From positions 9,887,076 through 9,951,075 of the forward strand of contig CM049309.1 of the NCBI GenBank assembly GCA_026874595.1: a stretch of 64,000 nt of DNA, read 5' to 3'. This stretch comes from Sipunculus nudus (lineage: Eukaryota; Annelida; Sipuncula; Golfingiida; Sipunculidae). Shown here in pieces: positions 1 to 14,600 of this stretch; positions within the stretch are counted from its first letter, which is position 1; each line of letters opens with the position of its first letter. Both the position numbers and the translations under genes were made by a program. The notes under the pieces were generated by a model. It worked only from the letters and a program-made list of their open reading frames with translations, was not told the DNA's origin and made no database searches.

Positions 1-1260
1 AAATATTCAGAGCATAAGATTTGATGACATCCAAGCTCATATTTCGGGAACCGTTTGACCGATCAGGCCAAAATTTTGCATGTGTATAGATCTAACATAG
101 CTCTTTATCATACGCTAAACTGGTGGCGCCACCTGCAACCATTTTTGCACAGCGTCTGTCTGTTTGTCTGCCATGCGATAATGTCACTCATATCTCGGCA
201 GTGGTTTGACATATCTGCCTAAAATTTTGCAGTTTTATACATCCTGGATAGCTTTCTTGATTTTATGACAGGTGGCACCACCTACATTCATGTTCACGCT
301 GATGACATCCAAGCTCATATCTCGGGAACCGTTTGACCGATCGGGCCAAAATTTTGCACGTGTATAGATCTAACATAGCTCTTTATCATACGCAAAACTG
401 GTGGCACCACCTGCAATCATTTTTGCACAGCGTCTGTCTGTTTGTCTGCCATGCAATAATGTCACTCACATCTTGGCAGTGGTTTGACATATCTGCCTAA
501 AATTTTGCAGTTTTATACATCCTGGATAGCTTTCTTGATTTTATGACAGGTGGCGCCACCTTTATTCTAGTTATGCTGCAGACATCCAAGCTCATATCTC
601 GGGAACCGTTTGAACGCTTGGGCCAAAATTTTGCATGTGTATTGATCTCACATAGGTCTTTATCATACACAAAACTGGAGGGGCCACCTGCAACCATTTT
701 TGCACATTTTGCACAGCGTCTGTCTGTTTGTCTGCCGTGGCCTAAAATAACTCATTTCTCTGTAGTGGTTTGACATAACTGCCTAAAATTTTGCAGGTAT
801 ATACATCCTGGATAGCTTTCTTGATTTTATGACAGGTGGCGCCACCTACATTCTAGTTAACGCTACACACTTCCAAGCTAATATCTCAGGAACCATTTGA
901 CCGATTGGGCCAAAATTGTGCTTGTGTTTAGATCTCACATAGGTCTTTATCATACACAAAACTGCAACCATTTTTGCACAGCGTTTGTCTGTTTGTCTGC
1001 TGTGGGCTAAAATCACTCATATCTATGTAGTGGTTTGACTTTTCTGCCTAAAATTTTGCATATGTATTCAACTTGGACAGCTTTCTGGATTTGTGGTAGG
1101 TTGCACAACCTACATACACATTTAGGCTGCAGACATCGATGCTAATATGCAACTTACCTCACTCTGTTTCCCCTTGCCACTCAATCCATGCCTCACTTCA
1201 CCCCTTCCACTCTGATTTTGGCAGATACATGTAGTCACTTGTCGGCTACCCGTATTCTAG
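1..1260 (+). mobile_element. Helentron/HINE-like non-autonomous element, copy A (5' end outside window)
   Basis: Seen: modules of about 280 bp repeat in tandem, each with two copies of the palindrome GGTGGCGCCACC or a close variant (near 122, 271, 401, 550, 836), spaced alternately about 149 and 130 bp. The 3' end has TTTTGGCAGATAC, then a hairpin (GTAGTCA/CTTGT/CGGCTAC, imperfect) and ends in CTAG followed by T at 1257-1260. The same family recurs at 26845-26925, 34621-36060 and 58213-59398. A 3' hairpin close to a CTAG terminus, subterminal inverted repeats and a tandem core are the described architecture of Helentron-associated interspersed elements. No coding capacity is seen. Family naming is inference; the repeat itself is certain. 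Confidence 0.75.
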
Positions 1261-1707
1261 TTTTTAAAGTTTACACATTTTTTCTCTATTTTTCAGATAT
1301 ATAAATACAGACTAAATCTTGGCCTGTTGGTTACTCTATTTGATGCTTCAGTTGAATGGGTATCTACCATTCTGATGATAAAATATCCTTTTGTGAATCG
1401 CTTCCCAGTCAGCTGAGCGTCATGACCCATGGGTCACTTGTTAAAAGTCATGTTTCAATATTCATAATGTCTGTTAAAGCTTAATTAATAATTTTTAAGT
1501 CGGGGGAAAATAAGGAATTTTTGCATTGACTTTTATAGTAAGTAACTGTAATAATAAAAAAGTAATTAATTTCAATACAATATGATAAATTTGATTAAAT
1601 TCTGATAAATATTTGTTCTTGAACTTTCCTTTTTAATTTAGATGGACTTTACAGGGAATTAATTATTATAACTGACAATACATGTAATTTGCCTTGCTTG
1701 CTTGTAG
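1261..1707. other. Intronic sequence with nothing recognised
   Basis: No exon for the missing dehydrogenase N-terminus was found here. A short inverted motif built on GACCCATGGGTC lies near 1422-1437; a related motif occurs near 63210, so it belongs to a small dispersed repeat. Confidence 0.5.
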
Positions 1708-1769
1708 GATGTGGTTTTATTGGCAGAAACTTGGTTCACTATCTGGTACAGAATAACCTTGCTTCTAAG
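1708..1769 (+). CDS. Dehydrogenase exon (first in window): Rossmann loop
   Basis: Acceptor TTGTAG and donor AAG|GTAAGT. The exon starts with two bases of a split Gly codon and then encodes CGFIGRNLVHYLVQNNLASK: glycine-rich loop, first helix. It ends in phase 0. Confidence 0.88.
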
Positions 1770-2598
1770 GTAAGTTATTTCTTCTGTCATACCTGGTGTG
1801 GTGTACAGCAGGACTTCCTGCATAAAATAATGATGGGATTTCATTCCTTTTCTCATGGTTAAAATTTCATGTCATATAAAAATGCTGTTAGATCACTATT
1901 GTTGATAAAGTCTCCTTGATTTGGCCAGTGTTCCTCACTATCGATCTTGAACCCCCCTCCCTTGTTTGTGAATTTGTTTATAATTTAATTATTATGATCA
2001 TATCCACTATTATAGAAATTTGATATATCATATAAGGTATTGTATTTTGATGTCATAATAAATAATATATCAGGAGAAAATGTACCATTACGGTCCTGGT
2101 ATACAGCAGAACCTTAGATTATATATACTACCCTTATAAGACCAATTGTAACAAAAAAACAACAGGCAAAAAAATAAAAAAACTGGGGCAGTAGATGAAG
2201 TTAAGGAATTGTTTAGGAAAAGGTTCCTTCAAACAAAGCAAAATTTTTTATGGGAAAGTAAGTCAAAGGTTTATTAACGAAAATTTTTAAAAAAATGTGA
2301 ACTTCAGTTTCCTTACATAGCTTTTCCATATTATCAGCGATCAACAAAAATGGTTAACCGCTTGCCCGGGGCAAGTAAAAGTTTCAGAAAATAGTTGAAG
2401 GACAACCAGAAGTCCCCTCCTACTGGGCAAGTAGGTCCAACAGTAAAGGCTTGAAAAAGGATCTTTGTCTTCTTGAATCCAATCAATAATAATTGTAGGG
2501 CAAGTAAAAATTCATGAAGGGCAGTTAAAAGCTAGATGTTTCTTGCCAGACTGGGCAAGTACTTACAAAAGTTTATGTCAAGCCCTGAATATTATAGC

Positions 2599-2647
<49 letters not shown>

Positions 2648-5600
2648 GTTAACAAAGTGTAACAGGATAAAATGTTCATAATAAGTGTATTAGGAACATT
2701 TTATTGAATGATCATGACATAGTTCAGAGACCTGTCATCATTATGATAATGATTAAGTACAACTTATATGTAAATAAACTTGTTATGTATCATAGAGAAC
2801 CAGGAAGGGATATGCTCAGGCGTACCATGGAAACCACTCAGATAGAAGTAATTAATAGATTCCATATCAACCAGAATGAGCCTAATAAAACTACTCTAAA
2901 CCATGAGCTCAGAATATCAAAACTGTTTGTATTTACACAAGAGAGTATAACATTTTAATGAGAAACTAAATTTATTGCCTATTTTAAGTTGATAAGCATT
3001 TGCTATTGATATGATTTGTAAACATTCAAGCGATCACATTCATGTGGTCACTTATTACAAGTATGTCACTGATAACTAGTTATGTCTGGATTGTTAAGCA
3101 GTTCAAGAATTTCCTAAAAAAACTGTTCATGTATACATTTGGTATAAGATATAACCCATGCTTGGCTGCAGCAAGTGTATGGGATTCCAATACATAAAAC
3201 TCTCCATGTTTTTTGGGGAGATGTGCCTCCTCATACACCAATGTTATTAAATTCCTGCCTTGTTTGTTCTGTTTATTTCAGGTTAGAGTGGCAGATAAAA
3301 TGTTACCTGGCCTGGCATGGATGAACAAAACACACCAGGTAGTAACAAAGTGGATACCTTGCATACTTCCGTGCTAAGTACCTGCACAGTTGGCATGTCT
3401 GTGATGTGTCACTTTTACTTACTTTATACACTGTCACACTTTCCACCTCTACCTTGGATGTACAGTTTTTTTGTTGTTTTTTTTATTCAGAGAGGTAATA
3501 AAATGTAGATGAGTGAAATTAATAAAATAGATTAAAAAATAAGATATAAGGTCCTGTGAATACTCTAAAAACATAATCAGTGTGTCTAAGATTCATGGTG
3601 GGGGATGAAAAAAGTGAATTTTTATACTCCCGTATATAATGGGACGTATTATGGTATACCCACAGTCTATCCCTATATCTGTCCATCTGTTTTGACAAAA
3701 CTCACCATAACTAATTACCAATAGATTTTCTCACCCAAGTTTAATTGTGGGCAAAATCCACACACATTTAATAAGGTCAGAGGTCACTAGGCTACTTTGT
3801 GGTGTCGCCTTGATTACCCACTAAGAATATGATCCATTTTAACAAAACATGACATAAATATTAATCAATATATTATCTCACCTAAGTTGGATTTCCAGCA
3901 AAATCCATTCATATTTGCAAACTTTTGAGGCATCTTGCTGAGTTGCCAAAAATCTGATGGATTTTCATGAAACTCATTATGTATATTAATCAATATAGTT
4001 TCTCACCTGTATTAAATTCTCAGCAAAATCCATGCATATTTTATAAGGTCAAAGGTAAAAAGATATGCAACAGGTGTATTATGCACCATTTGCGGTGCTC
4101 TTGTTGTTTCTTTGCCCCTTCCAAATATGGCTGAATGTTGGAATAGCCACATCGTATATTGAAAGTCACATCGCATTTCAACAGAGCTTTTATGTCTTAA
4201 GGCTTTTAAGGCTATAAATTAGAAAATGTGAACTTTGAAGAACCTGTGATCTGCCTAAGTGAAGTAAAATAAGAATTTAAAACAAAGATTAATGTGTCAT
4301 ATCTCTTTTCTAATATTACTGAAGTCCTTCTCCAGAAGTCGGGACTAGTCTTGGTTATTTAAATCTGCTGACAAATGAAAAAATAGAAATATAATAGTAG
4401 AAATAAGATGGAAAACTGAATCCGTAACCTTGTCTGGATCCTAATATTAAATAAAACCCAGAGTGAAAATTTTGTTTCCACTTAACTGACCTCTCAACAA
4501 AATTAAACAAAACTTAATGAAAACCAACTTGTACTTGCTCTGAACCTTTTATATATAGAAGCAAGAAATGAACAAACAGAAAAACAGACCAACATGAGTA
4601 AAATTTTTACGTCCACCAAACATCTGTATTATAGGATGTTACAAGGTTATTCAGAGGGAGACAAGATGTGTTTTGTTGGGGATTGTAACATTGACGAGTG
4701 ATGTGGATTTAAAGGATGTGGTTTAGGCCACGGTAATACCACTTTGTCTGGTGATAAAAAGGATTGTTATTATATTGTATCCTGTATCCAGGACAAAACA
4801 AAAATAAATTGTGCACATTAGGAAAAAAAATTATTGAATATTAAAGGGGCCCAATCACCTATCTGACCTTTATGAACTTAAGGTTATCCCTTGGAGTTTT
4901 TATAAAAATTAGCCAGAAAACGTAGATATCACCAAACAAAGGCTACTTGTTTTTTTTATAACAACATGTTTTTAATATGTGGGGGCCCGAGGTTTGGGAT
5001 TGTTGTGGATTACGATTGTAAATGAACAAGAGTTGGGTGACTTTGCCAGAAATTTGTTGTTTTCTTAAATTTTCTGTATATTTGCAGAATATCAGTGTTC
5101 AAATGTGTTTCATTTTAGTGTCCATCTTTGCTGTACAGCTTGTTGTAAGTTACAATCAAATGTTGGAAAGGGGGGGAAGGGTTCGCAGGTTTTTACCCAC
5201 CATCAGGTTGGGTAAAATAGGTTTTACCCAGGCTTTATTCAGACCCATATTTTCCCTAGTTTTAGATATATAGTTAATGTAAAAAAGACAACAATTGCAT
5301 TATTTATTTAAAAGAAATAAAACAGGACCCAGGAGTGAATGGTTCATGTAGAACGAATAACCTTTTAGAGCCTTATATGGCTGCCACAGTTGTATGCTCC
5401 CCAGGGAGCCAAGAAAAGCTACAAGAATGAACAGGCCTGAAAGACCAGGAAGGCAAAGTGTAATGTCAGATGAGACTGACATCGTCGGTAATATCAGACG
5501 ACCTTTACCTTAACATGTACTTCTCATATTCTGAAATACTTTACCCCAGCATAGTCCCTGCCCCTCACCTGTTTCTATTTCCTGGATCCAAGCCTTGTTT

Positions 5601-8600
5601 GTCAGGTTAAAGAGTACCCATATATTTATCTCCCATTTCCTTGGAATGGTCATCATTGTTTTGGGTCTGTCCATCTGTCTGTTTGTCTGTCTGTAAGGTT
5701 TTTTTTTCTGTGTGATAAATTTCCAAAATATTATCCTATTTCCTTCAAATTTGGGTCAGTGATTGCTCTCATGCATACCTTGGTTGGGATTGGTTTTGAG
5801 TGTCTGTCTGATAATTTATGGTCAGCAGCTAAAAAACAAAACAAAAAATTTCCCTTTGGTTCCAAGTTCACAACCAAAAATAATGACATGTAAAGACATC
5901 TTCAGGGAGCAATGAAAACTAAAACACAGCCACTATGACATGTAGAGACATCTTCAGGGGACAATAAAAACTAAAACATTGATCAGGCAAGCAGATGACA
6001 ACAAGAGGAGAAAGAGGAGGACATAAATTCCTGTTGTGTATCAATCTGTGGTATGAGCTGCTTTTTGATAGGTTTGTCAGAGGTATGTCCTTTTTTTGCT
6101 TGTATGTGTTTTGTTTTGCTCAGTTTTAATTTAGGTAGGCATTTTATTCAGTGATGCAAGACTCAAGTCCAGACCTATGTCCAATTTTCAGGGACTCAGA
6201 CTTGTGCATGAGAGTCCTGGACTCTGACTTGTACTCAGACACGGAGGTCAGGACTCAAGAAATCAGGCGGAGCCTATATTGAGTCCAGCAGAAAAAAACT
6301 TTGTCAACTGAGGCCTGAAATTGAATTTAGAAAACCAACCAAATAGACTTATGTGTGAAACTAAATACAGAATATTACAAAAACGAGTTTATACTATGTA
6401 CCAAAGTAAATCTACCCATTGGCCAATAAATGTAATTAAATATTAAAATAAGCACTGTGTAAAAGTACTCACAAAATACACATGATAATAGCAAATTTGA
6501 ATTTAAATTAAAAAAAAAACATTCTGGACTCAGACTTGGACTTGAGTTTTACTCAAAGAAGACAGACTTGGACTCAAACCTCTTGGACTTGGACTCAAGT
6601 GGCTTAGACTTGCACTCAGACTCAAACTGTGTGGACTCTGCTGCAGCTCTGTTTTTAAATTTTGGTATGTGTTTTATTTTAGTATGTGTTTTGTTTTGCT
6701 CTGTGTTTTATTTTAGTATGTGTTTTGTTTTGCTCTGTGGTTTATTTTGGTTATGTGTTTTTGTGTTTGATTTTGTCTGTGTTTTGTTTAATACAGGAGG
6801 CTTTCAAGCATGTTGAGTTCAAGCAGGCTAACTTAATAAACTCAGGTATGTACCAATTAATTAGATCACCAGCCTCTTCTGATGGTAACTACTGTTGTGT
6901 TAATGTAAGATTTCAACCTTTTTGTAATAAGTAAAAAATACACAAAGCTGTAGTTTAACTAGGCTTAATAGCAGAGGTAATATTTTTAAAATATTGTTCC
7001 TTGTGGGTGCTCCATCTTCACTTCCTATCAGAGTATTATCCCATTTGTTTCCCCGGGCCAGCCAACCCTGGCTTTAACCCTGGTAGTTACAACTGGTTCT
7101 TTCCATAACAAACAGAATGTCTCACACAGCCTGTCACAGCTACAAGTGTCAAATGTTAAAGGACCCCTTTGTGTCTTTGTCAGAAAAATTATCATTAAAG
7201 AAAGAAAAAAAAGTCATATGCATACTTGTACTTGACATCTCCTCGTGCAGTGCACTTTAATTCACTGTTACTGTTTTTGTATGGATCAGTATTTGCATAT
7301 GAAATTAAATATTTGACTGATTTATCTCATCATGGCCTTTCACACCAAAAAGGGATGGGACAATATCAGTTTTTATCATTATAATGGTATAAACTTTATC
7401 ATGGTATATTGATATATCATATTATGTGTATCTAGCATGGGAACTCAAGTGTTCATCATCATGTCACAGATGTCAGTACTTCCCCCATGTTTCTTTGGCC
7501 ACTTTAAGCCAGTGAGTTATCGGAGAATGTGTTTCCTTCAATTTACAAACACTGTCATTATGAACTTACTTATATCCATATATTTTTGATCTTACAGTGA
7601 TAAATTCTTCATAGAATTTCATTCAATTCCTTAAAATAAATGTTACCCTTGAAACTAAATGTTTTTTTCTGAACTCAGAAAGACCTTGCTAATAAGCCTA
7701 TCTTTGGCAATTAATTTCAAAAAGAGCATCCTCGTGTACCAAAAAAACATGGACAAACCAGAAATCTTCATCCCAGTGGATACATGCCTCCACCATGGGA
7801 GCACAATTCTAAAAATCATTCTGGGAACACACTGGACACTCACTCTAAGGTGCTTGGTGCTTGACAGTGACCTGAACAAGTACCCGGGCCACAATGCATG
7901 GTGCATGAGGGTAGACTTTTGTGCATTACCTTATTTTTTGGCCTATATTAACAGGTTTATTCATGCACAAGTGACTGTAAATTTGTGAATATTCTTTGAT
8001 GACACTCCAGAATCCGGATAGGATGCTGGATCAACACCAAAATCTAATCGATTCTTCCTTGACTCATTCCAGAAACGTGTTGAAAATTTTTATAAGATTC
8101 TGTTGTTGATGATTGAGTAAGTTAAGTTGTGAAGAAACCCACACAAGCACACACATACAGGAATGATCACTTACCTTCCTGGAGGAGGCAAAAAGCATAT
8201 CATGATATCATGATAAACAAGAATGACTTCATATGGTTATCACAACTGTCAGATAATGTGATAATCTCAGATGCTGATTATTGTCCCAACCCCAGACCTC
8301 TACATTTCTTTATTAACCCACCCTAAGTCTAACATATGTCAAAATATGTTATCATACCTTCAGTTCTACATGTTCCAGCAAACGGAAGCATTTAGTGCAA
8401 GTACATTTATATTAATTACAGAATCATGATATTGATGATATTGTCAGATGAGGGTAAAGGCTCATTAGGCACTGGTTTAATAAAGACATGTCTGACTTAA
8501 AATTTTCTCGTTTCCTGGTTACAGTTAATGTTGAGAAAGCATTCAGGAAGGACGGAGGACCATTTGATTACGTTATCAACTGTGCCGGGGAAACCAAGTT

Positions 8601-11600
8601 TGGTCAGACTGCCCCAGTAAGTCAAATATCATCCGCATTACTAACATAAGATTCACATATGACCAAGCTGATTGTTTTAAGGTGTGTTTCCATATGTGCA
8701 TATATGCATGAATTGATAGACTGACATTTGTATAGTGGAATGAGCAGGCCTTCCACAAAAGATGGTGAAGTGACTTCATTTTTTCCCTAATCCCTGAGTT
8801 CACTCAGACCCTATGCATGAAAATCGCTTCTTTAATGAATTTCACACACATACCCATATGATGGTCATGTGAAAACATCCAAGTTACAAAGTCATATAAG
8901 CCATTTTCACGCATATATGCAAATACACACACATGGAAACCCACCTTTAAGATAAAATCTCACCTAAAGACCACCATGGGTATACCTACCACCTCTGGTC
9001 CTGATAACTTTTCATTCTTTTTTATAAACCTTGCTTAGATTACCACATATAGTCTGTTCCACAATAGGGTACCCCAATGAAATTGGGCAATATTTTTATA
9101 AACTGGCTGATTAAATCCAAATGGTATGCTGTAGTGTACGCTCTTTACACAGCGCTTTAACTACAGGCCTATACTCCCTATATCGTAAGCGCTGTTTGTT
9201 ATGACCTCGTATCCTGAATTGCTACACCAGAGGGGAGCACTGTATTTTTGTCCAATCAGGTTAGACCTTGTGCTGGAAGACACAGCCAAGCAAGGAATAT
9301 ACGGAGCCAATCATATTCATTTCGTTTTGAGTGACAGCACATTGCCCCGGTAACCATCTGAACAGGCCACAGGCTCAAAGAGAATTGCCCAAGAAGTGGT
9401 ATACTTAGGGCCTTTGGCACATAGGATGCCCAGCTGGTGAATTGTCATTCAAACGAAACGTAACAACAAAGGCTGCGTGCACATCTCGTTGGCTGGTTTC
9501 AGTTCTGCAGACAACAGATACATGACTTCGCTAACACAGTCATAATGTCATAATCGAATCGGTCGATGATGCGAGAATACAGAGGGGGCAATTAAAATCT
9601 GACCGTTAACTTTATTCAAGCGGCGCTTGAAGCGCAGCTATGGGCGGAGCCAGGATGCCTGTCGAGTGTTTGTATAATGGCATCTGGTTGGCTGCTTGTC
9701 ACATCATACGCACGTTTTTTTCAGTGGACAGCGAACCGCCATCAAGTGTCTAAATATATCATAAACGGTCAAAGCTGGCAGCGTGAAAATCAGTTGCTTC
9801 TTTAGAAGCGCAAGATATCCGCTCCCCTGGGAGCGTAGCTGCAATGAAGGAATGGGGTATGTGCCTTATAAACTATATTTAAATTAAAATCATATCTTGC
9901 ATAATATTGAAGTAATACAATTAAATCAGTATATGGGTAAACAGTCTATTTTTACAACACCTCAGCACTGTTCATGAAGGTCAAGGTCACTGGTCACATG
10001 CTAAAACAACTACACGTGAAAGCTACTGATTGGCTTAAAATTGGTCATAAATATTCTTTAAAAAAATGCAGTTGTCTGCAACCAATGACAGATGAAATGA
10101 CACTTGACCACAAGATTCAGAAGAACCAGAAGGTAGCAAAATATAAATGTTGGTTTTTGTTATGAAGTTTACATCTCATATTAGGCCTTTTGTCCCTCAA
10201 TAGTTTTAAGATCAGACTCTGTGATAATTTTGAGTGTCAGAGGATAATTGCCAAATTTCAATGGGCAGTCTACTGTGGAACAGACTTAAAGCAAATACAA
10301 TCATTTAATTGAGGTACCGATGGTGGTCATAATTTCTAGATTTTCTTTATTAGTAAAGTATACTTTTAGAATATTCAATAGCTTTATGTTTTGGTAGAGC
10401 CAGTAATATATGCTTTGATTTCTTAATTATATTTAAGTGAGGAGCTTGTTCAGTTATGTTAAGATATTGTAACAAATTACAGAACACACCATTAGGCCAA
10501 TATAGGGCAGCAGTGTAGTCACATTATTATCCCCTGCTTCAGTGGAGTTGGGAATAAAGTGATCAGCTCTTTCTTAGGGTTCATCCATTAACAATTCTAA
10601 TGTGATTCAGTGTCTCATAAACCCTTGTTCATATCCACTTCTATTTGAGATAGCAGGTGTATCATATATGATTAGTCTTTGCTCACACTTGGTTAATTTT
10701 GTGATTTGATTTCCCGAATATTCTACACTATTGACTATAGTCAAAATTCAGATTCCAAGGATTACAAGGTAAAGTGCACATTTCTCACTTCACATATGGG
10801 TAGGGGAACAGGTTATCTGGGTATTTTTATTTTATCATAACATTTGAGATCGTTGAATCAGTTGGGCTCTGAATAAATATAGAAAAAATGATAGGCTTTG
10901 CCACGTGTACAAGTATATTTCAGTGATGTTTATATTATAGGTTTACCAAGACGGTATTGTGAAGCTGAGTACAAGCTGTGCTAGAGAGGCAGCTAAACAA
11001 GGGGTGAAGAGATACATAGAAATATCATCAGCATATGTTCATTCTTCAGATAAGGTAGGTCATTCTGTAGACAGGATTGCTCATTCTAAAGATTAATTTG
11101 CTCATCTTTTTTTATGAAGATCAGCAGTAATGTAACTCTTCTGTTGTTGGATAATGAGATAAAACGTTACATTTAATAAATTGTGATTATAGTAGATTTT
11201 ATATGATAATGATTTTACTTGTGACAAAATTTATATACATGCATATGATTATTATACTTTCTTTTATAATTCTGCATAATTTAACCTGTAACCAGCAAAA
11301 TTATCTATTTTTAATGGTGTTGAAAATGCAGCTAAAAGGATTCAGACAAAGGGAAACTAGGTAGTGGTCTGAGCAAAGGTTAACCCTTTACCAGGATTCC
11401 ATGTTAAATTTGTTGTGTGCCACATTGTGTCACAGTTCACCAACTCCACAGTTTGATTACTGCTTTATCAGCTCTAGAATGAAGATGACCCTAATACCAA
11501 TGAATGGCCCTGTACTGCAGTGTCAAACAAATTGCCCTGTCACAAAGGTAGAGAATCCTTTCAAATAATAACATATTTTGTTTATCCAGATTTTGTTTAC

Positions 11601-14600
11601 CAGAGTTTGTTTCTTGGATGTAAAAACTTCCACCAAAAAATAAAAAAAGGGAAGACTGGGGGGAGTTGAACAAATAAGGGGCAGAAGAAACTGGGCTCAG
11701 CCATCTGTCTCAACAATGTTAAAGTAGATATTAATTGGCATTTTGATTGCATTTTGGTATGATGTATGGTTAAATTTTGAAGATATAGGGATTGGATAGG
11801 TTATAGCTATAATTTTGTAGATGCCACTCCAGGCCCAGTGCAAAAATATCCCGAAACTTCCACAAACTTTCTCCGGTTTTTTGTTTGAGGTTATAAATAG
11901 ACAGAGTGACAGATCAAAAGAAAAATATTATATCTCCCCACCTGACAGAGGTATAATAATGTTAATCAAATGTAAAAATTATGTATCATTTCCCATTTGG
12001 GGAGGCATATAGTGTTTGGTTAGCCGTAGGTTTTGCCATTGTTGTTAGCATTGGCATCCACAGTCCTCATTTGTGTCATTTCTTGTGCATGTGATAACTT
12101 TTGAAAGACTTAAAATTTTGTTTAATGAAATTTTGAATTTTAATTGTTTCTATCATTATCAATGAGGAGTCTGAAAAATTGTTCACCTTGACCTTCATCA
12201 TCAAGGTCAAATAGACTGAAATAGAAAATTTGTGTGAACCGTACAACTTTGAAGTATTACATACTTTTCCTCAAATTTGAAACAATTATTGTTTCAACCA
12301 AGTTCTTTGAGGAGTTATTAAACTGATGACCTTGACCTGGATTTTTAAGGTCAAATCAGCCAGAATCTAAATTATAACTTTTGAACCACTCAATAGATTT
12401 TCATAAAATTTGATATGTGAAATATTTCTGGAAAAATTTAGGAATTGGTCATAAAAAAATGACCTTGTCCTTTATCTTCAAGGTCAAATCAGCTGGAATA
12501 GAAACTTTTTGTTAATGCTGTGAGGTTTGAAGTAGTTATTTTTTTTTCAAATTTGGGAGTGGGAAGCAAATAGGGAGTGGAGACATATATCTCTTTTAGC
12601 ATTGCAAAAGCAACCTCATTCTAGTTTATTTCCAGGATCACCTAACCCTGAAGGTATGAGAATCTCCCTCATTTATTTTTGTAGCATCCAATAAAAGAAG
12701 ACTGCAGCCTGGATCCTTGGACGCAGCATGCAGTGTACAAACTTAAAGTAGAGCAAGAGTTACGCAGTATGTCTAACCTGGACTATGTTATAGTACGACC
12801 TGCTCTAATTTATGGTCCTGCAGACAGAACAGGGATCAGTAAGTAATTTTTTACAGTCAGGTAAATGATTACATTCATGAATTTAGCAGCTGTAAGTCCC
12901 TTGTTCTTTCCCCATCACTATCTCAAAGGTAAAATCTTGAAACCTTTTTTGTAGTGGTATGTTAACGTTACATATTATTTCTTCTTTTTCTGTGAATTAA
13001 AATAAGTTTAATTATTTAGTTAATGTATTAGTTGATGGATTTAGCTTGAGGCAAAAGACCAGGACTTTAATCAGTCAACAAGATTTTATTTAAGAGTTAT
13101 TAGTTTTAGTACTTGTTCGTGTATTTGCATTTTTAGTTGTATAGATTTTTTTTCTCCAGCCAGTTCCGTAGAGTTCCTATCCATTTAGTTTGAAAATTAA
13201 GGAGGAATTTTTCTTGTTTTTTCTTGTTACAGCCCCAAGGTTAGTGATTGGACGGGTGTACAAACATCTTGATGAAAAAATGCAGGTAAGTTTAATAGTT
13301 TATTAATGAATGTGTAAAATTTAAGTTAATATGGCTTCATTTGTTAAATCTGCCAGCTGAACTTACATTGTTGGCTTTTAACAGCTGTTAGTCTGATTAT
13401 AATTGTATATTTTACAGGCTTTTCCTGCTTGTTAACAGAAGTGATGGGAATTGATTATAAAATCATATTCGATGATTGAAAGAAATAACATGACAGATGG
13501 TCAATTAATAATCCATTATTTAATGTATCTTTAAAATAACTGTGAAATCAGTCATGAAGAATTATACCTAAAGCATTGAATTCAGTTTAACCTGACCATC
13601 AAGTTAAAATGTAAAGGTAACGGACAAGTTGACACTTGTTTGCTGCCAAAAGTCCAGAGTCCTTGCTATTTAGAGCACCAATTCCCATCTTTCATATATC
13701 GCTGAAAGGATTCAATTTTTTTTAGGGATATTACATCTTTGCATGTGCATACATAATGAATTCATTGATTATGAAAATAAACAACCAGTCATGGATATAA
13801 TCAATTAATAGCACATCATTTATTAACAGAGTTGCTGTACTCTTATATGTGCAGAATCATGACTCCCGCTGGGTGGTATTGCATGTGTTTAGTCAGAAAT
13901 GTTTTTGATTCAGTTATTTTTGCAATATACTTTTGTAAGGTTTGTGCACATATTAAACATGGTGTTAGAATTGGTGAATATATAAAAGAATATGTAGGAA
14001 TATCAGTAAAAGAACAAGTCATTTTTAGGCTGTGCCATAAAAACCCCTTGAAAAGCAAATTTGGCCCATGAAGAAACCTTAAAAGACCTTGAAATAAAAT
14101 CCCAGTATTTGAAGCTAGTATGGGAGGGGGGGGGTATAAATGATTTTGGATAATGTTCTGACATGTTCTTTCCTTGTTTTGGTTAGATGCTGTGGAACAA
14201 GAATCTGAAGGTTAACACAGTTCATGTTCGTGATGTGTGCCGAGCGTTGTGGCATCTGTGTCACAATGGTCAGAAGGGACATGTTTATAACCTCTGTGAT
14301 AAAGGAGACACCAGTAAGTAATATTAGAAGGGTCACATTTATAACCTTATAAAAGGAGATGCAAGGCAGTAGACTTCTGAAGTTTCCTGGTTTATTAGTA
14401 ATCAGTGCTATATAGGCACAGTGGTCAAATCACAATAAAACCTTAAGACATTCACTTTGATATATTAGTGACAGGTCATCATTTTAGAAGCATTTGCCAG
14501 CATCTTATACCTAAAATGTTAAATATAGAAGAACACAGAATCAATTTTGATTGCCAAGTCTACATTAACTTGATAGTGTTAGCAAATAAGCCATGGACTT

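Noticed and set aside
7659-7988. 109-codon plus-strand ORF
   Set aside because: Intronic, overlapping an equally long minus-strand frame, no domain recognised.
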